From Kwoniella bestiolae CBS 10118 (taxonomy: Eukaryota; Basidiomycota; Tremellomycetes; Tremellales; Cryptococcaceae), in assembly GCF_000512585.2 (NCBI RefSeq), contig NC_089241.1, positions 6,280,001 to 6,344,000 on the forward strand: a DNA stretch of 64,000 bases. The letters are read 5' to 3'. The stretch's first letter is position 1. Each line of letters starts with the position of its first letter. The notes under the pieces were generated by a model. That model was not told where the DNA came from. It saw nothing but the letters and a program-made list of their open reading frames with translations, and ran no database searches. The position numbers and the translations under genes are program-made. Shown here in pieces: positions 55,952-64,000 of this stretch.

Positions 55952-57643
55952 CTATAGCTTCTTCGCACCTTTTTCCAGCGCTTCTTTCACCTCTGGCGTA
56001 TCTTTCACCTCGTCCCAAACTGGTCTAGGGATCTCTACCATTCTGCGATCATATGCAAGATCAGCTTCCGCTCCATTCTGTTTGTCAGTTGAAGATGGAA
56101 CTGACAGAAGGGAAGACTTGTGCTTCCACTTACTGGGTTGTACGTGAATATGAGATTCCACCTAGCCTACCGATAGGTCTCAGTTTCTCAGTGAGGATCT
56201 TGAAAGGGTCGTTTGGATCTATGACGAATTCTCGCTATGTAGCGTCAGTTACGAAGTAAGTGATGGTGTTCATCTATCGTGCCAACGCCCTAAAGTCTGG
56301 TAGTCTCGTTTATTTCGGGATGTGACTGAAGATTAGACTTACGACCCTTCCCAGAATGATAAGATGGGTAGGGTTCCCCTCATCATCCTGCAACTCGTGA
56401 GCATGATGGAGGTGACATTCCATCGAGAAGGCGGACTCGGCCACATGAGGAGGTTTGACGGTCCTGCGCATACCGAGAGTATAATGGTAAGCTTTATTCT
56501 TTGATGGGAAACGTAGAATCTCAAGCTGGGGATGATGGATGTCCCACTAGAGGCGGAAGGGGTGAACTCACTCTGAGGATCTCTGAGTCAATCCTGCCAA
56601 AGCCCATTCATCTACCTCTGGAGGGGCATCAATGGCCGTGTAGTTGGCTGCTTCCAGGAATGACTCGGAGATTATGGAGATGCAGAATTCCTTGCTGGCT
56701 AGGATGTTATGATTGGTATCTACCGAGATATGAAGATAAATTAGCTTAGTCCGAATGAAATCGAAGTGTAAGAATCTCTCTTATTGCCATGCGGTATCAT
56801 CTTATGGGGAAAGATGGAAACCTAACCTACCTTTCCATCCATCTTGATGCTTCCCCTTGGTGACGCTGATCATCACCGTCGGGGGGTTATGAGCACAAGC
56901 GTTGAAATATGATATGGGAGCGATCTACCACGACCGGTCAACTCAAAGTTGATGGATATGTATATACAGGTACGTATCACTCACGTTCGCTTTGCCATCT
57001 TCTCCTAGGGTAGATACAAATGCCACAGGTCTAGGCGTCTATTGTAGCGGGGACAGTGAGTCATCAATCTTCCGACCAGTTTAGTATTTTGTATACGTCC
57101 GAGATCACTCACGATTCCAGAAATCATCATCTATCCAAGCCAGTTCACGATCAGCAAGAGAAATACCGTCACTCGAGCGATGATATGACCTACCTTGTAG
57201 ATATCCGATTTATCTTCGTTCTCTGGTATGATAGTTTTGAACCCATCTCTGGAAGGTTGAAATTCTCTGGAATATGGCTAGGCAAAAGTCAAAAAGCCGA
57301 AAGATTCAGTCAGCTCAAGTCATCGATGATCTGATCTGATAGACAATCTAGCCAAGAGCTTCAATCTTTCGAGATGACATACCAGATCATTCAGTCCTTG
57401 TCCAGGCTTGAAATCCGGTTCAGCGACCTTTGTAAAATGGGGTTCAAACGATTCGTCAAATCCCGGTCGCTCAGCTTCCACCTCTGAAAGTCTCGATGTC
57501 AGCTATCGATCCGATCCAAAAATCCAGGAGACGATGGATACATTTCCAGCTACACCTGATGTCGATTTACTGGTGCAGAGATTTTGGACGCTCGTGGACA
57601 CTCGCCAGAAGAGCTCACCTTTGAAAGGTCGATGTTTTGTCAT
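55952..57643 (-). CDS. Flavin-reductase-like (FMN-binding split barrel) protein
   Basis: Predicted FMN-binding protein of the flavin reductase-like family; partners and substrate unknown. Exons join as MTKHRPFK, EVEAERPGFDESFEPHFTKV, PYSREFQPSRDGFKTIIPEN EDKSDIYK, the 18-nt microexon MMISGI (57113-57130), TPRPVAFVSTLGEDGKAN, IAPISYFNACAHNPPTVMIS, VTKGKHQDGWK, DTNHNILASKEFCISIISES, TVKPPHVAESAFSMECHLHH, VIDPNDPFKILTEKLRPIGR, and the end EKGAKKL. The order PRPVAFVST, N(I)APISYFN and ASKEFCI are the flavin-binding barrel strands. The microexon completes the conserved start of the first strand, which supports its use. About nine short exons; the last acceptors are the least certain. Confidence 0.82.
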
Positions 57644-58015
57644 TGCTGTGCCTATCTATACCGATTTTATACCGTTAAGTGTATTTATCTCTAGACTGAG
57701 GTCGAGAGAGTCGTTTTGTCCTACACATAGATGTTTTGATTGACCTTCAAGTGAAAAGACGGAAGATGGTTCTGAAAATAACCTTGAGCTATTGAATCGC
57801 CCATTACGATATCGCTCGACATTCGCCAGCATCTCAAGTGGACTTCCTCCACCCACCTGTCGTCATTCCTGGAATCCGTCTGTGATATAAAATCGTCGTT
57901 TCCATCGGAACGTAGAGCTATGGGCGTGTCAACGCTCTTTCAACCTTCGTTCTTGAATCACCAAAACGACAGTCCGATCTTATGATGATCAAGGTGAAGA
58001 GCAGGTAACCTAGAG
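57644..58015. promoter_or_regulatory. Divergent promoter region, flavin-reductase-like / HIT gene
   Basis: 372 bp between divergent starts; no TATA box or named motif. Confidence 0.4.
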
Positions 58016-58672
58016 ATGCCCAGCTTTGCATCATGTTTCCCCTCCAGATCTACCAGTGACCCCCTAGACAGTTTCGATCCACTCGTATCCTCGTCAGCAA
58101 CCGTCAAGGGATGTGTGTTTTGTGGGGCATCGAGGGAAAAGGGGTTCGGCATCGTACATGCGGTGAGTATATCGCTCGCTTGGTAGAGGTCTAGTGCTGA
58201 TGTCTGGCTCAGGACGATGAATTGATTGCATTTCATGATCGAACACCTCGAGCGACTGTACACCTCTTGATCATCCCAAGACGGCATGTCGTGTCTTCTG
58301 TAAGAGAGTTGCGGAACGAGCATCTAACTTTATGTAAGTTCGATTAATCTCTCTCTGACTCAAAGTACTTCAAGTGGACAAGGACTGAACCGGATACGAT
58401 GCTCTATTGCATAAACAGTAAACTCCATGAGATCCCTCGCCCTAACCCTCGTGTCTTCCCCTTCGAAAATGGGATTCCATGTCCCGCCTTTCTCCTCTGT
58501 CCCGCACCTCCATCTTCACGTATTCTCGGGTAAACATACCTTCATAGGGAGGTTCAAATATCCTATTTCACGTAGGGAGAAGGGCGAGAAGGGTTTGGGG
58601 TGGTTCGTCACTCTCGATCAGGTCGAGAAGATCATACAGAATGGGGGAACAGTTAATCTGGGGAGGGGATAG
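58016..58672 (+). CDS. HIT-domain nucleotide hydrolase
   Basis: Histidine-triad protein, predicted to hydrolyse nucleoside phosphoramidates or related AMP conjugates. Three exons: MPSFASCFPSRSTSDPLDSF to CVFCGASREKGFGIVHA, then DDELIAFHDRTPRATVHLLI IPRRHVVSSVRELRNEHLTL, then MRSLALTLVSSPSKMGFHVP and the triad VPHLHLHVFSG (HxHxH). The N-terminal CVFC pair is the zinc-type Cys pair of HINT proteins. The C-terminal extension FVTLDQVEKIIQNGGTVNLG recalls longer fungal HIT proteins of the Hnt/aprataxin-like side. About 180 aa. Donor GTGAGT and GTAAGT, acceptors CAG and CAG. Specific substrate not readable. Confidence 0.85.
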
Positions 58673-58971
58673 CGGGACAATTAATATGGCCCGAACTTGC
58701 AAGCTAAATCTGATTGTGATGACTATAACGTTAATGAGTAGCATGTAGAAATGTAGATGTACATAATTGCATGGATTTTCCAAACCGCATGATAACCAAT
58801 ATACACAACATGCATTACAGATAAAGATGTTTGTTACGTACAAGTACAAGTATACTCAGATCCTGGGAGGGTGTCGTTGCCCGTACCACAGGGGACGCTG
58901 ACCAATCTATCAGAAGATGACATCTGTTCGCAAAGAAGGGGGACACGATACCACTTGCGTTGCTTCTGTGT

Positions 58972-60290
58972 CTAACCCAGAACATGCGAATTCTTCTTGC
59001 TCTTCTTAGCTTTCTTGTTACTGCTGAAATTCCTCCAGTCGGAAATACGTTCCTCTCTTCGTTCTGTGGAAGACAAAACGAAACAGGAAAAAGCAGGTGT
59101 CAGCGCAACGCTCACTATATAGCTATACAAGAGGAAGGCAACGAGGGGAGAGGAGGATGCGTTGGTTGATCCACTGTTCTTGATATATGCCCCACGCGAT
59201 GATATCTTTTGACACCTGTATATCATAAGAATCGTAAGATACCACCGCCGTATCCCGAAGGACAGGTAAAGATCGAAATTGTCTGGAAAGAAGAGGGGAA
59301 ATAGCTTACCTTCCCATTTGGCTTGATCCTCTACTTTCCTCTTTCGAGCTGCTACTTCCGCTTCCTGTTTGGCTTTTTCAGCACCTTCGTTGGCATAGGC
59401 CAATTTCGTTTTCCTACATACGAGACGTCAGCAGAGTATGGCACAAATCGCGAACTTGATAGCTTACCTGCGCCTTGCTAATTCATCTTCCACCAGAATC
59501 TCCCGCCCTTTCGCTCGGACCTGCTGATCAAATGGAGGAGTGAGATTCGATATCCTTGGATCATCATCTGGTATATTCGTTGAGTATCCGCTTCCGAGTA
59601 TACTACGACCAAAAACATAGTTGTGAGTCAGCATCTTGTAACAAAGGGAGGATGAGTGTAGACCGAAGACGACTCACGCTTTCAGTACTTGCGTCCTCGC
59701 GTGAGTCATAATCATGTCAATGTCTTTTCTTTTCGCAGGGTCAGAAAGTTGGTCTTCAGCCTGATAGTGGTCAAATCGATTTTACCTGTCAAGTCAGTTG
59801 ATGTCCCACTTGCGCCAGAAATGATCTTGACAAGACTGACCTTTTTAAGAAAATCAAATGCCTAAAATCACCCAAATCGAGAAGATAGGGATGATACGAT
59901 GATGAGCTCTGTTCGACAATCTGTTGATCATGAGGTGAAGAGAACTCACCTCTAATCCTTTCTCATGCTTGAATTTATCTGGATGAATCAGTAAAGACTT
60001 CTTACGGTATTGTTTCTTAATCTCAGCTTCGGTGGCGGTGATGGGTAAATCGAGAATATCATAGGGGCTAGAATATCAGATTATCAGCTACTAGTCCCGA
60101 ATATGTGATAGGAATCAACAGCTCACTTTAATTTGAAAGCTTTTAATATCCTTTCAACCTATAATTACGAGTCGATCATCAGCCCATGCGACCAAGTTTG
60201 AAGTCGGATAATTCAACGGGTGCTCACCTCCAACTCCTTTGCCAGATCATTCGCATTCTTCTTTAGAACTGAGTCTAGGTTACTTGCCAT
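58972..60290 (-). CDS. J-domain protein, DNAJC8/SPF31 type
   Basis: Hsp70 co-chaperone of the DNAJC8/Spf31 group, which is associated with the spliceosome in animals and fission yeast. Start MASNLDSVLKKNANDLAKEL; the J domain reads LNPYDILDLPITATEAEIKK, QYRKKSLLIHPDKFKHEKGL with the HPD motif, and AFDFLKKAEDQLSDPAKRKD. A long basic/acidic helix follows (VEDELARRRKTKLAYANEGA EKAKQEAE), and the end ERREERISDWRNFSSNKKAK with the RxxxWRxF motif of the family, closing NSHVLG. Joining KWE to ERREER skips about 230 nt, so a small exon may be missed there. Divergent from TFG1. Confidence 0.83.
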
Positions 60291-60658
60291 CTTGGGTTTA
60301 TTTCTGATAGATTATATATGGAAAGAGAGATACTATGGAAGCTGTATGAGGTAAGGAGAGAAAAAGAACGTTGAGGAGAGGAAGAGCGAGTTGATGAGTT
60401 TGATTGTTGTGGTATACAGCAAGTACTGTGTATGACAATCCACAATGGAGAGTGGCACTATCACGGACATACCCTTGATCTCCGCTGATGCTGATCCGAT
60501 GTCATACGGTCACCACTTCACGCGAACCTATTTGACCTACTGTATAAATGTATTTCAGTGTAACTCTTGCCGCTCATTCCATCTCCAACTTCTTTGTCAA
60601 CTCACTACCCTTCAAATATCTCCCTCCCTTCCCCTCACCCTCACCCTTACCCTCAATC
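60291..60658. promoter_or_regulatory. Divergent promoter region J-protein / TFG1
   Basis: 368 bp between divergent starts. The TFG1 side is a long pyrimidine-rich leader (60600-60655) common before highly expressed fungal genes. Confidence 0.4.
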
Positions 60659-63156
60659 ATGTCCGACGCATCTCTCTTCCTGAGGAAGCGTAAAGACAAA
60701 GAACGACGATCCAGAGTCCCCTCTCGTTCCGTAGGGGGCGGTGGACCGTCCACTTCCACAGCCAGTCAGAATGCTCCTTCTCCGTCATCTTCTTCTGCCC
60801 CCCGTCCCAACGCTACCGCCTCTTCATCGTCTACCGTCAAACCCGAGCCAGTCGATAGCAACGGGAAGAACCCCAATATCACAGAGATCAAGATCTACTC
60901 GTCCGGCTCAGATGGAGGAATGCGATTCAATTTCATGCGACTTAACCATGAGAAGGAAATTGATCCCACTCAGATCGGCTCGAAGCTCCTACTCAACCGT
61001 AAGAGACCAGGACCCAAGCAACCCCCGCAATTCGCGATCAATGACGAAGGGAAAATTGTCGGTAAATACGTGTATGACGCAAGTGGGAAACCTGTCTTGG
61101 ATTCGGAGGGGAAGCCCGTAATAGAGAAGAAGGCAGAAGGGGAAACCATGGACATGTCCCTGGTTGTATCTGCTCCGCCCGGAGAAGATCCGGTAGGTCG
61201 AGCACCCGGAAAGAAAAAGATGAAGAAGGGGACGAAGGAGGTGTTCCATCAGGATATAGAGGTGATGCGGTTAAGGAGGGAGGAAGCTCAACCGTGGTTA
61301 TTGGAGAGTTCTAGACCTAGAGCTAATGGGAATAATAATATCCCTGAGATGTGGGTGGGGAGGATGCAAGAGCCTTCGGCACTTCCTACGGTTTTGCTGG
61401 TGAATGATGGGACGACGGACGGGTTTGAGATGGTTCCGCTAGGGAGGACTTATAGGTTCGACCCGGAACGGCCATTCAAGCCTTTAGATTCGGATGAGGC
61501 TAACAAGCTGGTAAGTTTGACTGCTACCTTCCATGCTTAGGAGCAGTCGATCTGATGATTTTTACGCTGGCAGTTCGACCATCAAACGAGACATAAGATA
61601 CACGATAGATGGGCACTTCGACCGGAAGGATCAAATGATGATGCCCCTACTCCTGGTACTCCGGTTGTTCGTGTCAATATCAAAGCGGAGAGAGATCTTG
61701 AGGAAAGAGCGATGAGGATGGAAGGAAGATTGAGGCTGAATAATGGGAGTCTTCAAGATAGGAAACCCAAGGTCGAGAGGTATGAGGATGATTATGTTAA
61801 AGAAGGGCGACGAGCAGAACGAGTGAGTCCCTTCGTATGCATCCGCATATCACAGACGAATTAGTCGGTTGATCCATCGGATTGTCGACTTCAGGGTCTC
61901 GAGGGAGGTATAGATGAAGAATTGGATTTCGACGAGACAGAGCATTTTCAAGATGACGATGATGTTAATACTTTCTATCGAAATGCAGAGGAAGAGGATG
62001 ATGCTAGAGACGCGGAAGAGCAACAGAAGAAGGAATACAGACTGGCAAATGCCAATGTCGGTGATAGGCCCCAGATTGCAGAAGATGACGATGAAGAGGA
62101 TTTGTTTGGTGAGAAGAAGAAGTACTCGGACGAAGGTAAACAACTGAAAAAGATCCTGAAGAAGAGGGCAGAAGATGGGGAGGATGATAATATGTTTTCG
62201 GATGATGAGTCGGTGAGTCACTCGTCATCCTGTTACACCTGATCTTCCCTGGTAGGATGCTGAGCATAATGGTACTCGGACAGGACGACACAGACACCGA
62301 GAGCATCGATAGTAAAACCTCTCAAAACAAAGACCAAGATAAGGATAAAGACAAGGACTCGAAACCCTCAGCAGATGGCGATCGACCTTCCCGACCACCC
62401 TCCAGAGGTCCAGGATCAAGAGGTACCTCCTCACCTACCGGTAAGAGACCCAACGGTCCCATGCCAGGTAAAGCATCCACCGCTCCTCCAGGCTCAGGAG
62501 CAGCTTTACTCGCTCAACGAGCAGCTTCTCGAGGTGCTTCACCTCGACCCTCAGGTGGAGCCAGAGCAGGAAGTCCCCTTTCTGGTAGAGCTGCCAGTCC
62601 CGAGGGCAGAGCCACTTCTCCAGTCATGAGAGGTAACTCTCCAAGTAGAGGTCAATCCCCCGCCCCTGGTCCTGCTAGAGGTTCGAGTCCAGTATCTGGA
62701 CCATCCACACGAGATGCCTCGCCTGCTCCGGCTTCGGGTGGCAGTCAAAAGAAATCAACTGGAAATGGGAAGAGGAAAACTACATCCGAATCACCTGGTC
62801 CCTCTACGGCTGGTGCTTCGACCAACTCGCCTTCGTCCAAACGTAAGAACTCTCCTAGCGAAACTGCCAATAGGGCTGGCAAGAAATCCAAGAAATCCGG
62901 ATCGAATACCCCCACTCCCGGTCCTGAGGAGATCGAGTCTTTCCCCGGTATGATCACCAAACAGGATGTGTTGGATTGGTTCAGGTCGCTCAAGAAGGAG
63001 ACTGTTCCCATGTCTGAGGCTATTGCAGCTTTCAGGAATAGGATCATGAATGCTGGGAAGAATAAGGAGGCGAATCAGAAGTTGTTCTTGGGTTGGATGA
63101 AGATGTTGGCGGATCAGGAGGAGAAGATGTTGAGGTTGAAGGATGAGTATAGGTAG
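60659..63156 (+). CDS. TFG1: TFIIF alpha subunit (RAP74/Tfg1)
   Basis: Large subunit of TFIIF, which binds RNA polymerase II and helps initiation and elongation. Start MSDASLFLRKRKDKERRSRV; a Ser/Pro-rich stretch; then the dimerisation barrel: NITEIKIYSSGSDGGMRFNF, MRLNHEKEIDPTQIGSKLLL NRKRPGPKQ, WLLESSRP, YRFDPERPFKPLDSDEANKL, FDHQTRHKIHDRWALRPEGS. A charged middle (DDDEEDLFGEKKKYSDEGKQ LKKILKK) and Ser/Pro/Arg-Gly-rich linker follow. The C-terminal winged helix reads MITKQDVLDWFRSLKKETVP, ending MLRLKDEYR, which in the family binds the CTD phosphatase Fcp1. Introns near 61510, 61822 and 62212. The stop is 63154-63156. About 790 aa. Confidence 0.9.
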
Positions 63157-63736
63157 GGTGGGGAATTTCAGAAGGGAGGGGCGGTCCGGGACGTATGCTG
63201 AGAAGGTTGGATGACGAGTAAGCAGAAAGAAGAGCCGTGGTTCTTGTTAAGATCGCTTGGTCGCTTGGAGATAAGAATGCAAAAGGCAACCACAATCATC
63301 TGATAGCATTGAAATAGCCAAGCAGGGCGAACCTGTGGAAGAGATTGATGGAAGAGCCGGGAAGATGGACAGTCTCATATACTGTATTGTATGTTCTATT
63401 CAAAAAAAAATCAACGGTATCTTATCATATATCATGTCATTCGCATATGCAAAAATTGTATCTTTGTACCAACACAAGTCAATCGAAGACTGGGAAGGAG
63501 GATGGGAAAAATTGCTCAGATTGGCAAGATTGCTGTGATCAGTAATGTTGTGAGAGAGTCGTCAGTATCTAGTCCCTTCAATCAACCAGACTCATGCTTC
63601 TTCCCAGGTGTTCCGCACTGCAATCTGGGCCATGAACAAAACGCTTCCAGTTTTTTGGGTATGAATACATGCTCCGCTCCCTTCCCCTGACTGACTCCCA
63701 AAAATCCCAAATTCATATCACATGCATATGAATTTT
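63157..63736. other. Convergent intergenic spacer, nothing seen
   Basis: 580 bp between TFG1 and the 3' end of RPL37. Short open frames overlap on both strands without protein character. An ATGCATATG-type A/T-rich stretch precedes the RPL37 stop. Confidence 0.45.
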
Positions 63737-64000
63737 TTACTCGGAAGTAGCCTTGGCCTTCTTGGGGGCAGCACCACCTTCCCTGAAACCGTTCTTGAAT
63801 CGTCGGTTGACGTCCTTGAGGTGGGCGTGTCGACCGGTACCGCTGTGAATTGGGTCGAATATGGGGCAAAAGAGGCAATGATAGGCAACAGGTAATGAGA
63901 TATTGTAGACCAAGGTGAGTTGAGTTGGAGAGAAAGTGAGGTGAGGGAGGAAACGATAATAGTCAGTATGGTTGTTCTGGTCCTGCTAGTCTACTATGAC
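63737..64000 (-). CDS. RPL37: 60S ribosomal protein eL37, last exon; 5' part beyond window
   Basis: The final exon (about 63737-63842) reads GTGRHAHLKDVNRRFKNGFR, then EGGAAPKKAKATSE and TAA. The TGTGR...LK.V.RRFKNGF pattern is the conserved end of eL37. Upstream to the window edge lies only intron, with acceptor TTCACAG; the zinc-ribbon exons with the Cys pairs are not in the window. The intron is at least 158 nt, long for this locus. The Ala/Lys tail after the conserved block is a little longer than in yeast. Confidence 0.85.

Noticed and set aside
1..64000. CRISPR arrays, transposons, rRNA, prokaryotic operons
   Set aside because: No regularly spaced repeats, no transposase or reverse transcriptase motifs, no rRNA-like sequence; gene structure is plainly fungal.

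Overview
The window is nuclear DNA of a basidiomycete fungus, most likely a tremellalean yeast of the Cryptococcus/Kwoniella group. Evidence: nearly every gene is cut by many short (about 50-80 nt) introns with GTGAGT/GTAAGT donors and CAG/TAG acceptors, genes are packed 0.2-0.8 kb apart on both strands, and the gene set is eukaryotic (TFIIIC, TFIIF, SSU processome, tRNA splicing endonuclease, fungal Zn2Cys6 regulator). I placed 27 gene models, including one broken duplicate and two genes cut by the window ends.

Layout. 1-9.2 kb: a TFIIIC B-block-binding subunit (TFC3-like, minus, 3' end outside the window) diverges from the U3 snoRNP WD-repeat gene UTP13. 9.2-16 kb: an accessory stretch with a small secreted protein, about 2 kb without a supported gene but with protein-like fragments, a GH28 endopolygalacturonase and a small DUF3253 protein. 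16.4-28.4 kb: a Zn2Cys6 transcription factor, CTU2 (tRNA 2-thiolation), riboflavin synthase, an SNF5-family chromatin remodeller and a NOP15/NIFK-like nucleolar RRM protein with a long 22-residue repeat array. 29.1-34.9 kb: an ABCC (YCF1/MRP type) transporter. 35-41 kb: an unrecognised acidic-tailed protein, a TMEM14 protein, an ALKBH7-like dioxygenase and riboflavin kinase FMN1. 41-45 kb: a glycogen-binding-domain (AMPK1_CBM, Crp1/Mdg1 type) gene whose 5' half lies in a 1007-bp tandem duplication. 45-51 kb: a ZIP zinc transporter (KE4 type), a small mitochondrial protein, and MRD1. 52-64 kb: RPS19 with an acidic tail, SEN2, a flavin-reductase-domain protein, a HIT hydrolase, a DNAJC8/SPF31-like J protein, TFG1 (TFIIF alpha), and the last exon of RPL37.

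Many of the genes serve growth: ribosome assembly (UTP13, NOP15, MRD1, RPS19, RPL37), tRNA supply (TFC3, CTU2, SEN2) and flavin supply or use (riboflavin synthase, FMN1, flavin-reductase protein). They are scattered single genes, not an operon or a biosynthetic cluster. The most notable observations are: (1) the 1007-bp duplication that splits a CBM gene between a native promoter with a frameshifted copy and an intact body without that promoter; (2) a full B-box, the DNA target of TFIIIC, inside intron 1 of the gene for the B-box-binding TFIIIC subunit; (3) six 22-residue amphipathic-type repeats in the NOP15-like protein; (4) a 22-residue Glu/Asp tail on ribosomal protein eS19; (5) start codons cut by introns and microexons of 18-21 nt. 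No tRNA, rRNA, CRISPR array or intact mobile element was found. Exon boundaries were read by eye from splice signals and frame; none has been checked against RNA or homologues.
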